Source: Citrobacter amalonaticus Y19 (lineage in GTDB: Bacteria; Pseudomonadota; Gammaproteobacteria; Enterobacterales; Enterobacteriaceae). From it: a stretch of DNA of 64,000 nt. Each line of letters begins with the position of its first letter. Position 1 is the stretch's first letter. Positions 56,457 to 63,788 of this stretch are shown here, piece after piece. The notes below the pieces were generated by a model. The model had not been told where the DNA came from. It did no database searches and saw nothing but the letters and a program-made list of their open reading frames with translations. The position numbers and the translations under genes were made by a program. Location: NCBI RefSeq assembly GCF_000981805.1, contig NZ_CP011132.1:4216001-4280000 (forward strand), given 5' to 3'.

Positions 56457-56816
56457 TTATCTCTTCCTATATTTACCATCAATAGAACCAATAGCAGAAA
56501 CGCCGCAATAGCTCTCGCAGCTACGAGTCATAAGATTAATAGCCCTATCTTTCAACTCACTAATCACCGCTACACATGTGCTTGATGAATCGCTATAGAC
56601 CCAGCGATTTAGCTGCTCAGTTCCCGCCTCAACAGATTCGGCAATACCTTCCATATTACAGACACCGGAAGCATCTCCATGCGATGCGTTAATACTGAAC
56701 TTAGCAGAACCATTTTTGACAGACAAAGATAAAGTGCCATTATGTTTAATGTATTCATTAGCATGTGCAAAACTAATACTGAAAGTGAGAACAAACGCTA
56801 AAGTAAAAACTTTCAT
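56457..56816 (-). CDS. Small secreted protein of unknown function
   Basis: A 119-residue protein with a clear signal peptide (MKVFTLAFVLTFSISFAHA) and a mature part of about 100 residues containing four cysteines near its end and middle (VCNMEG, STCVAV, SCESYCG), likely disulfide-bonded in the periplasm. AAAGGG precedes the ATG at 56816. Last of a leftward cluster with the LprI-like and CHAT-like genes. No family recognised. Confidence 0.7.
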   Translation of the reverse strand: MKVFTLAFVLTFSISFAHANEYIKHNGTLSLSVKNGSAKFSINASHGDASGVCNMEGIAESVEAGTEQLNRWVYSDSSSTCVAVISELKDRAINLMTRSCESYCGVSAIGSIDGKYRKR

Positions 56817-56879
56817 CACTAATCCCTTTTATTAGACTTGTAGTAAGCAAAGAATAATTAACCATCAATCAAACTACCA

Positions 56880-57683
56880 CTATTTGACAGGGTTATTGTT
56901 TATGGCAACGTTTGCATAATTTATGAATATGCTAGAAAGACCTCGTGTATCTCGTAACGTAACAGCTTCAAAAACTTCATTACCAGAAACGATACCAACC
57001 AAATAAAGCTCCCCTCCTTCTTCTCTCATTACAAAACCTGAATATGGCTGTCCTGAAACCTTTATTCTAAATCCGACATAATCTTTATAATCGATCTTAT
57101 CAATCGATTTAAAACTTGGTAACTTATGCATCAGCAATAAATAATCTCCTAATGTAGAATATGTAACGTAACTTCCGCTATCTATGTACACATCAGATTT
57201 CAACTGCTTTTCTGTAAACCCCATCTCATGAATGTTACTCTCATTCTCCTTTTAGGAGTCGTTAATGGCATCCGATGATAACTGATTCCTTTCCTCTTGA
57301 TTAATTACATCCATAGCATCAGAATACTTAACATAATTAATTTTCCCGCGAACATACTCGAAACACTTATCCCAAAGATAATTAATACGTTTAGCATACA
57401 TATTTTCAAGACATTGAGCATCGCTGCAATTACTCCGCTTACCAAGCCATTCTATTTGTGATTTTTTCATATCCTGTTTAACACCATCTGGCATTTCAGA
57501 GTTCATTGCTATCTTGTAGTTATGAGAAAGAAAATCATCAAGTCGATTTAACTTAAAATCTGAACAAATCATCGTTTCGACCGCAGACTCTGCATTTTTA
57601 CATTCGAAAGAGGCAGCATAAGTTGTACTACATGCAAGCAATGAAACGAGTAAGATGATTTTTCTATTGACGATAATATTAAT
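56880..57683 (-). pseudogene. LprI-like (DUF1311) secreted protein gene, split by an in-frame stop
   Basis: Two open stretches, 57641-57252 and 57224-56880, are in the same frame, separated only by TAA at 57254-57252 and nine sense codons. Joined, they encode about 267 residues: signal peptide (NRKIILLVSLLACSTTYAA), an LprI/DUF1311 domain (FECKNAESAVETMICSD, then CSDAQCLENMYAKRI, with paired cysteines) and a C-terminal beta-rich part (YVGFRIKVSGQPYSGFVMRE). LprI proteins inhibit lysozyme in mycobacteria; most members are uncharacterised. The signal peptide has no ATG: the frame after the AAGGA ribosome site begins ATT (57683), with TTG at 57641 as the only common alternative, which would cut the signal peptide. 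Either the start was lost too, or ATT is used. Confidence 0.65.
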
Positions 57684-58065
57684 AATTTTTCCTTATTAAG
57701 AAATTAGCCTAAGCTATAGCTTTTATTAACCCGTCGATGGTGTAAGTTGAGGAATTATATGGAGACTCAATGAATCTAAACGTACCTGCGCCAACGATAT
57801 GATTCATTATCCGCACATCCTGGGAGGATGATTTTCCACAGAACTGCGCTCTATGGTAAAATGCAGAATACGCTACAAGCCCCTCTCCCCAAGTAATATC
57901 CCTTGTTGGACCAACAATTGCGTTGCAGAAGGATTTATGGAAATTGAATAGTTGCCCTGCCCCCCGCCCAACAGAACAACTCGAGAAACAAAGACACTTA
58001 CCTCTCAAAATTGGCCATGCAATGCGATCAAAATCTTTCCATGAGATAAATCCATCATCAGTTAG

Positions 58066-59260
58066 GGAAGGTGCGAATAAGCGGGGAAATTCTTCTCGGC
58101 TGACTCAGTCATTTCATTTCTTCATGTTTGAGCCGATTTTTTCTCCCGTAAATGCCTTGAATCAGCCTATTTAGACCGTTTCTTCGCCATTTAAGGCGTT
58201 ATCCCCAGTTTTTAGTGAGATCTCTCCCACTGACGTATCATTTGGTCCGCCCGAAACAGGTTGGCCAGCGTGAATAACATCGCCAGTTGGTTATCGTTTT
58301 TCAGCAACCCCTTGTATCTGGCTTTCACGAAGCCGAACTGTCGCTTGATGATGCGAAATGGGTGCTCCACCTTGGCCCGGATGCTGGCTTTCATGTATTC
58401 GATGTTGATGGCCGTTTTGTTCTTGCGTGGATGCTGTTTCAAGGTTCTTACCTTGCCGGGGCGCTCGGCGATCAGCCAGTCCACATCCACCTCGGCCAGC
58501 TCCTCGCGCTGTGGCGCCCCTTGGTAGCCGGCATCGGCTGAGACAAATTGCTCCTCTCCATGCAGCAGATTACCCAGCTGATTGAGGTCATGCTCGTTGG
58601 CCGCGGTGGTGACTAGGCTGTGGGTCAGGCCACTCTTGGCATCGACACCAATGTGGGCCTTCATGCCAAAGTGCCACTGATTGCCTTTCTTGGTCTGATG
58701 CATCTCCGGATCGCGTTGCTGCTCTTTGTTCTTGGTCGAGCTGGGTGCCTCAATGATGGTGGCATCGACCAAGGTGCCTTGGGTCATCATGACGCCTGCT
58801 TCGGCCAGCCAGCGATTGATGGTCTTGAACAATTGGCGGGCCAGTTGATGCTGCTCCAGCAGGTGGCGGAAATTCATGATGGTGGTGCGGTCCGGCAGGG
58901 CGCTATCCAGGGATAACCGGGCAAACAGACGCATGGAGGCGATTTCGTACAGAGCATCTTCCATCGCGCCATCGCTCAGGTTGTACCAATGCTGCATGCA
59001 GTGAATGCGTAGCATGGTTTCCAGCGGATAAGGTCGCCGGCCATTACCAGCCTTGGGGTAAAACGGCTCGATGACTTCCACCATGTTTTGCCATGGCAGA
59101 ATCTGCTCCATGCGGGACAAGAAAATCTCTTTTCTGGTCTGACGGCGCTTACTGCTGAATTCACTGTCGGCGAAGGTGAGTTGATGACTCATGATGAACC
59201 CTGTTCCATGGCTCCAGATGACAAACATGATCTCATATCAGGGACTTGTTCGCACCTTCC
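58066..59260 (-). mobile_element. IS5-family insertion sequence, ISKpn26-like
   Basis: A 1195-bp element bounded by inverted repeats starting GGAAGGTGCGAA at both ends, flanked by the 4-bp duplication TTAG (58062-58065 and 59261-59264), the YTAR type expected for this IS5 subgroup. It carries one transposase gene and disrupts the CHAT-like gene in the same orientation. The ISKpn26 name is from memory of the transposase sequence and the size (~1196 bp). Confidence 0.9.
58212..59192 (-). CDS. IS5-family transposase
   Basis: A 326-residue DDE transposase: N-terminal DUF772 part (MSHQLTFADSEFSSKRRQTR, YPLETMLRIHCMQHW), the catalytic DDE_Tnp_1 domain with DATIIEAP, SADAGYQG and a C-terminal KASIRAKVEHPFRIIKRQFG (glutamate). 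Start at 59192 is the usual one for this element; a codon 36 bases earlier is in frame but less likely. It appears intact, so the element may still be mobile. Confidence 0.93.
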   Translation of the reverse strand: MSHQLTFADSEFSSKRRQTRKEIFLSRMEQILPWQNMVEVIEPFYPKAGNGRRPYPLETMLRIHCMQHWYNLSDGAMEDALYEIASMRLFARLSLDSALPDRTTIMNFRHLLEQHQLARQLFKTINRWLAEAGVMMTQGTLVDATIIEAPSSTKNKEQQRDPEMHQTKKGNQWHFGMKAHIGVDAKSGLTHSLVTTAANEHDLNQLGNLLHGEEQFVSADAGYQGAPQREELAEVDVDWLIAERPGKVRTLKQHPRKNKTAINIEYMKASIRAKVEHPFRIIKRQFGFVKARYKGLLKNDNQLAMLFTLANLFRADQMIRQWERSH

Positions 59261-59675
59261 TTAGAATAAATCCCTCGTCAGTCCCATGAGCACTAATATG
59301 CACATATTTTATATGTGCTCGCAGGGCTATCTTTAATGCCTTGACTAACATTTCCTTATTAACAACCTCAAGACTTTTTGCGCTTACCCCCTGTAATTCC
59401 AGAATCTTCCTTAGCGTATTCCCCTCATATCTCTCGTCATATATATCAAGATCACTGCGTGATTCAATAATAAGTATCTTCTGTTTTTTCATCGTACATA
59501 CCAAAGCGCACATCCAATCGCAGTTTTATAATCGACTTAATATCAGTAGCAACCTTTACAGGAAACAAAGCAATCGTGGATGCACCAGACCCCTGCACAT
59601 CCCTGATCTCCATAAAACAGCTATAGATGCACAAAAACACATTTTATAGACATTTAAGGGAGTGAGGTGTGGTAT

Positions 59676-60053
59676 ATGGCTCAGTTATCCTCAGATAGTG
59701 CAGACAAGCAGGTAGGCCAACGCATCCAGATGCGGCGCAAAGAACTGGGAATGACCGCACAGCACTTAGCTGAACTCGTTGATATCTCTCATCAGCAACT
59801 TTCCCGCTATGAACGCGGAACTAACAAGATTAACGTGGCTCACCTTGTTAACATAGCAATTAAGCTCAATACACCGATCAGTTGGTTTTTTATTGATTGA
59901 TTCTCAACGCTAGATAACGAGTCAAAGAAAAAACAAGATTTTGTGCCCGTAAAAGATGCAGATTTGAAACATCGCTTTGATCAAATTTGGCCTCAATTGA
60001 CCCATGAGCAAAGACGTGTACTGATTATGCTCTTAAACAAATATACGAAATGA
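59676..60053 (+). pseudogene. XRE-type helix-turn-helix regulator with an in-frame TGA
   Basis: The open part encodes a classical XRE/Cro-type helix-turn-helix (VGQRIQMRRKELGMTAQHLA, ISHQQLSRYERGTNKINV) to residue 74, then TGA at 59898-59900. Translation past that codon continues in frame for 50 more codons (FSTLDNESKKKQDF ... LTHEQRRVLIMLLNKYTK) to a TGA at 60051. That tail looks like real C-terminal sequence, so a nonsense mutation in a 125-residue protein is likely. The DNA-binding part could still be made. GAGG precedes the ATG at 59676. Divergent from the CHAT-like gene, 183 bases away, and so probably its regulator or antitoxin-like partner. Confidence 0.65.
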
Positions 60054-60105
60054 GGCCCAAATGTAAAGCCTCATTTCTGCCAATTAATTGATTATTAACT
60101 TCCTT

Positions 60106-60195
60106 TTAATACTTTTTATCTACCATTTTGAGCACTTTAATAACTTTATCTTTATAAAAATACTGTTCAAGAAACCCGCCTTTTAAATAGGTAAT
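60106..60195 (-). pseudogene. 3' fragment of the ribbon-helix-helix-like gene cut by an IS
   Basis: Leftward from 60195 this reads ITYLKGGFLEQYFYKD and ends KMVDKKY-stop at 60108-60106. Joined to the main part at 61421 across the TAAT duplication it continues the frame exactly, restoring a 200-residue protein. It is the C-terminal 29 codons separated by IS copy A. Confidence 0.75.
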
Positions 60196-60266
60196 TGACC
60201 TGCTCCCCGTTGATTAGTACACCCCGATGTTAGTAATGTCTTCATAAGCCACATGAGGACATCCCC

Positions 60267-60530
60267 ATGAAGAAGCGTTTTTCCGACGAACAGATCATCA
60301 GTATTCTCCGCGAAGCCGAAGCTGGGGTACCCGCCCGTGAACTCTGCCGCAAGCATGCCATTTCCGATGCCACGTTTTACATCTGGCGTAAGAAGTATGG
60401 CGGTATGGAGGTGCCTGAAGTTAAGCGCCTGAAGTCGCTTGAGGAAGAGAACGCCAGACTCAAGAAGCTGCTTGCCGAAGCCATGCTGGATAAAGAGGCG
60501 CTTCAGGTGGCTCTTGGGCGAAAGTACTGA
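60267..60530 (+). CDS. IS3-family OrfA, copy A
   Basis: An 87-residue helix-turn-helix protein (MKKRFSDEQIISILREAEAG) with a C-terminal leucine-zipper stretch (EEENARLKKLLAEAMLDKEA). It binds the IS ends and is normally fused to OrfB by -1 frameshifting. Identical to the OrfA of copy B. Confidence 0.93.
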   Translation: MKKRFSDEQIISILREAEAGVPARELCRKHAISDATFYIWRKKYGGMEVPEVKRLKSLEEENARLKKLLAEAMLDKEALQVALGRKY

Positions 60531-60553
60531 CGACAGACCAGAAGCGGGAAGCC

Positions 60554-61388
60554 GTGATGTTGATGTGTGATGCGACCGGTCTGTCGCAACGTCGTGCCTG
60601 CAGGCTTACAGGTTTATCCCTGTCGACCTGCCGCTATGAGGCTCACCGTCCGGCTGCTGATGCGCATTTATCAGGGCGCATCACTGAGCTGGCACTGGAG
60701 CGCAGGCGTTTTGGCTACCGTCGTATTTGGCAGTTGCTGCGCCGTGAAGGGCTTCATGTTAATCATAAGCGCGTGTACCGGCTTTATCACCTCAGTGGCC
60801 TGGGCGTAAAACGCAGAAGACGTCGTAAAGGGCTGGCAACAGAACGTCTGCCGCTGCTCCGTCCGGCGGCGGCCCAATCTGACCTGGTCGATGGATTTCG
60901 TCATGGACGCACTTTCCACCGGTCGCAGGATCAAGTGTCTTACCTGCGTCGATGATTTCACAAAGGAATGCCTGACGGTCACTGTTGCCTTTGGGATTTC
61001 AGGCGTTCAGGTCACGCGTATTCTGGACAGCATTGCACTGTTTCGAGGCTATCCGGCGACGATAAGAACTGACCAGGGGCCGGAGTTCACTTGCCGTGCA
61101 CTGGATCAATGGGCCTTTGAGCATGGTGTTGAGTTGCGCTTAATCCAGCCGGGCAAGCCAACGCAGAACGGATTTATTGAGAGCTTTAACGGACGATTTC
61201 GCGATGAATGTTTGAATGAGCACTGGTTCAGCGATATCGTTCATGCCAGGAAAATTATTAATGACTGGCGGCAGGATTATAACGAATGCCGCCCGCACTC
61301 CACGCTGAATTATCAGACACCGTCTGAATTTGCAGCGGGCTGGAGAAAGGGTCATTCTGAGAATGAAGATTCCGACGTTACTAACTGA
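60554..61388 (+). pseudogene. Frameshifted IS3-family OrfB transposase, copy A
   Basis: Reading starts MMLMCDATGLSQRRA, but an extra base near 60870 shifts the frame after about residue 106, giving a stop at 60955. The catalytic part continues in another frame from 60891 (MDFVMDAL, TDQGPEF, NGFIESFNGRFRDE). The intact inverted copy B proves the lesion. Copy B could supply transposase in trans. Confidence 0.93.
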
Positions 61389-61397
61389 GTGTTGTAT

Positions 61398-61934
61398 CTA
61401 ATCGTGGGGGCAGGTCATAATGGCTGAACTATTAATTTTCTGGACTGGAATTTTGATATTCTTTTTTTCAAGCTCTGAAATAATGACGTCTTTAGGCAAT
61501 TGTTTTTCATGCTTGAGATGATCAACATATTTATATATATTCAATATCTTAATTGATTGTTTGTTTTTCGGAATATATTCAAAATCCTCCTCGTTTGTTC
61601 TTAAAAGATATTTGAAAATTGTTGAATACAATTCCACAAGGTTGCGCATTCCTTTTTCCGGTGTTTTATATCCTAGAACGTTGCACAAGTTACACAATTT
61701 ATGGAAAGTTTCATCATCAAGCCGAATTTGAATCTGATGCTCACCTACTTTTTTCAATTGTTCTTTACGTGTGTTCTGATACGTAATATTGGCTTTACGT
61801 CGAGCTATTAATGATTCATCAATACATTCAGATCCATTAGCCTTTTCTTCGTCATCGAAATCCTCCACTTCATCACCCGTCTCGAATTCAAAAGGCTCAT
61901 CAAGCTCGCTCAATTCTCTGTGCTTTAACCCCAT
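61398..61934 (-). CDS. Ribbon-helix-helix-like protein, C-terminus replaced by IS sequence
   Basis: The main part of a protein with an acidic N-terminus (DEVEDFDDEEKAN) and a ribbon-helix-helix-like segment (HQIQIRLDDETFHKLCNLCN, residues about 86-105). The ATG at 61934 has AAGGAG upstream. Native sequence ends at codon 61421-61419; the last seven residues come from IS copy A, and the native C-terminal 29 codons lie at 60195-60106. Three matching palindromes sit in its promoter, suggesting autoregulation. No family recognised; a plasmid- or island-type copy or transfer regulator is possible. Confidence 0.65.
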   Translation of the reverse strand: MGLKHRELSELDEPFEFETGDEVEDFDDEEKANGSECIDESLIARRKANITYQNTRKEQLKKVGEHQIQIRLDDETFHKLCNLCNVLGYKTPEKGMRNLVELYSTIFKYLLRTNEEDFEYIPKNKQSIKILNIYKYVDHLKHEKQLPKDVIISELEKKNIKIPVQKINSSAIMTCPHD

Positions 61935-61953
61935 CACTAACTCCTTAGAATTT

Positions 61954-61966
61954 TCTGATCATCAGA
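61954..61966. promoter_or_regulatory. Operator-like palindrome 1
   Basis: TCTGATCATCAGA is a near-perfect palindrome 20 bases upstream of the ribbon-helix-helix-like gene. Two related copies lie further upstream. Confidence 0.6.
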
Positions 61967-61998
61967 TTACGTAAAAGCTTCTAACTGTCAAGTTTGGG

Positions 61999-62011
61999 TC
62001 TGATGATCAGA
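61999..62011. promoter_or_regulatory. Operator-like palindrome 2
   Basis: TCTGATGATCAGA followed by TTACA, 45 bases from palindrome 1 and matching its reverse complement. IS copy B begins six bases further on. Confidence 0.6.
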
Positions 62012-62045
62012 TTACATGACCTGCCCCCACGATTAGATACAACAC

Positions 62046-62879
62046 TCAGTTAGTAACGTCGGAATCTTCATTCTCAGAATGACCCTTTCTCCAGCCCGCT
62101 GCAAATTCAGACGGTGTCTGATAATTCAGCGTGGAGTGCGGGCGGCATTCGTTATAATCCTGCCGCCAGTCATTAATAATTTTCCTGGCATGAACGATAT
62201 CGCTGAACCAGTGCTCATTCAAACATTCATCGCGAAATCGTCCGTTAAAGCTCTCAATAAATCCGTTCTGCGTTGGCTTGCCCGGCTGGATTAAGCGCAA
62301 CTCAACACCATGCTCAAAGGCCCATTGATCCAGTGCACGGCAAGTGAACTCCGGCCCCTGGTCAGTTCTTATCGTCGCCGGATAGCCTCGAAACAGTGCA
62401 ATGCTGTCCAGAATACGCGTGACCTGAACGCCTGAAATCCCAAAGGCAACAGTGACCGTCAGGCATTCCTTTGTGAAATCATCGACGCAGGTAAGACACT
62501 TGATCCTGCGACCGGTGGAAAGTGCGTCCATGACGAAATCCATCGACCAGGTCAGATTGGGCGCCGCCGGACGGAGCAGCGGCAGACGTTCTGTTGCCAG
62601 CCCTTTACGACGTCTTCTGCGTTTTACGCCCAGGCCACTGAGGTGATAAAGCCGGTACACGCGCTTATGATTAACATGAAGCCCTTCACGGCGCAGCAAC
62701 TGCCAAATACGACGGTAGCCAAAACGCCTGCGCTCCAGTGCCAGCTCAGTGATGCGCCCTGATAAATGCGCATCAGCAGCCGGACGGTGAGCCTCATAGC
62801 GGCAGGTCGACAGGGATAAACCTGTAAGCCTGCAGGCACGACGTTGCGACAGACCGGTCGCATCACACATCAACATCAC
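62046..62879 (-). CDS. IS3-family OrfB transposase, copy B
   Basis: A 277-residue integrase-core (rve) transposase. The HTH_21 segment RRFGYRRIWQLLRREG is followed by the DDE catalytic core: SMDFVMDAL, RTDQGPEFTC and NGFIESFNGRFRDECLNEHW. It is produced as an OrfAB fusion by -1 frameshifting from OrfA. Intact, unlike copy A. Confidence 0.95.
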   Translation of the reverse strand: MMLMCDATGLSQRRACRLTGLSLSTCRYEAHRPAADAHLSGRITELALERRRFGYRRIWQLLRREGLHVNHKRVYRLYHLSGLGVKRRRRRKGLATERLPLLRPAAPNLTWSMDFVMDALSTGRRIKCLTCVDDFTKECLTVTVAFGISGVQVTRILDSIALFRGYPATIRTDQGPEFTCRALDQWAFEHGVELRLIQPGKPTQNGFIESFNGRFRDECLNEHWFSDIVHARKIINDWRQDYNECRPHSTLNYQTPSEFAAGWRKGHSENEDSDVTN

Positions 62880-62902
62880 GGCTTCCCGCTTCTGGTCTGT
62901 CG

Positions 62903-63166
62903 TCAGTACTTTCGCCCAAGAGCCACCTGAAGCGCCTCTTTATCCAGCATGGCTTCGGCAAGCAGCTTCTTGAGTCTGGCGTTCTCTTCCTCAAGCGACT
63001 TCAGGCGCTTAACTTCAGGCACCTCCATACCGCCATACTTCTTACGCCAGATGTAAAACGTGGCATCGGAAATGGCATGCTTGCGGCAGAGTTCACGGGC
63101 GGGTACCCCAGCTTCGGCTTCGCGGAGAATACTGATGATCTGTTCGTCGGAAAAACGCTTCTTCAT
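62903..63166 (-). CDS. IS3-family OrfA, copy B
   Basis: An 87-residue helix-turn-helix/leucine-zipper protein with the same sequence as OrfA of copy A. It lies 23 bases upstream of OrfB and is in a different frame, as usual in this family. Confidence 0.95.
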   Translation of the reverse strand: MKKRFSDEQIISILREAEAGVPARELCRKHAISDATFYIWRKKYGGMEVPEVKRLKSLEEENARLKKLLAEAMLDKEALQVALGRKY

Positions 63167-63251
63167 GGGGATGTCCTCATGTGGCTTATGAAGACATTAC
63201 TAACATCGGGGTGTACTAATCAACGGGGAGCAGGTCATACAAAGTAAAAAG

Positions 63252-63264
63252 TCTGACGATCAGA
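63252..63264. promoter_or_regulatory. Operator-like palindrome 3
   Basis: TCTGACGATCAGA differs by one base from palindrome 2. With IS copy B removed it would sit 28 bases from palindrome 2, so the three formed one array between the divergent ribbon-helix-helix-like and AlpA-like genes. A GGTC/GACC inverted repeat lies further on, near 63328-63345. Confidence 0.55.
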
Positions 63265-63441
63265 TAAAAACACCACTAAAAACAGATAATAATATCACCA
63301 TAAATAACAATTAGTTAATGATAAAAGGTCATTCTATAGACCCTGAAAATGAGGCGTTTTTTATCTAAATAATCATTCATTTTGAAAATCTGTAAAGACA
63401 GGGGGCATCAATTGGATGCGTTAATCAAACAGGTTTTTACC

Positions 63442-63675
63442 ATGAATGTTCCACGTCTGCTTAAACTCGACACCGTCCTTGAACAGTGCGCTTTCTCACG
63501 CGCTACGCTCTATCGCCAAATCAAAGCAGGCCACTTCCCTGAGCCTGTTCGTCTAACTGGTGGTTTGGATGATGCTAACGCCGTTTCTCGCTCAGTTGCC
63601 TGGAGAGAGGAAGAAATACTGCAATGGATAGCCAGCCGTCAGAAAGTACCGCTATCAGAAACAAGAAGAAATTGA
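63442..63675 (+). CDS. AlpA-family prophage regulator
   Basis: A 77-residue MerR/excisionase-fold helix-turn-helix protein: MNVPRLLKLDTVLEQCAFSR, then ATLYRQIKAGHFPEPVRL and SVAWREEEILQWIASR. AlpA proteins activate integrase/excision genes in P4-like and CP4-57-like elements. I chose ATG 63442 because the conserved part begins there; alternative non-ATG starts lie upstream. Divergent from the ribbon-helix-helix-like gene. Confidence 0.85.
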   Translation: MNVPRLLKLDTVLEQCAFSRATLYRQIKAGHFPEPVRLTGGLDDANAVSRSVAWREEEILQWIASRQKVPLSETRRN

Positions 63676-63788
63676 GCGAAAAAGCTCATCGCTCTAATAG
63701 CACGTTATATGCACATCTATATGGATAGTGATTAACTAATTCAATACTCACTATCCCATACCGATAGTTACTGATGTAAGGGATATAA

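Larger units (their letters stand above)
57709..59492 (-). pseudogene. Caspase/CHAT-like peptidase gene interrupted by an IS5-family element
   Basis: The 5' part is 59492-59261 and the 3' part is 58061-57709. Removing the IS and one TTAG copy restores a continuous 194-residue frame from MKKQKILIIE. The rebuilt protein has the clan CD (caspase/CHAT) dyad pattern: a hydrophobic strand ending in the HG motif YVHISAHG (His69) and a second strand ending in the cysteine of CLCFSSCSVG (Cys106). The insertion lies between them, at codon 78, so the present product lacks Cys106. It lies divergent to an XRE-type regulator and upstream of secreted-protein genes on the same strand. The small size implies a bare peptidase domain. 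Family assignment rests on motifs only. Confidence 0.65.
60196..61417 (+). mobile_element. IS3-family (IS407 group) element, copy A
   Basis: A 1222-bp element with terminal repeats beginning TGACCTGC and duplication TAAT (60192-60195 and 61418-61421). It resembles IS1222/ISEhe3-type elements. It carries orfA and a damaged orfB: relative to copy B there is one extra G in the GGCGGC run near 60865-60872, so the transposase is frameshifted. It truncates the ribbon-helix-helix-like gene. Confidence 0.92.
62017..63237 (-). mobile_element. IS3-family (IS407 group) element, copy B
   Basis: A 1221-bp element, ends TGACCTGC, in inverted orientation to copy A and flanked by TACA (62013-62016 and 63238-63241). 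The different duplication shows an independent insertion. It splits the operator array upstream of the ribbon-helix-helix-like gene, moving palindrome 3 by 1.2 kb. Both open reading frames are intact. Confidence 0.93.

Noticed and set aside
59898..59900. TGA within the XRE-type regulator as a selenocysteine codon, given selA/selB in the same window
   Set aside because: No SECIS-like hairpin is evident directly after the TGA, helix-turn-helix regulators are not selenoproteins, and selAB is 55 kb away. A nonsense mutation is simpler.
60196..63237. A composite transposon formed by the two inverted IS3 copies
   Set aside because: Each copy has its own, different 4-bp duplication (TAAT and TACA) immediately at its ends, and the gene between them continues outside copy A, so the copies inserted separately.
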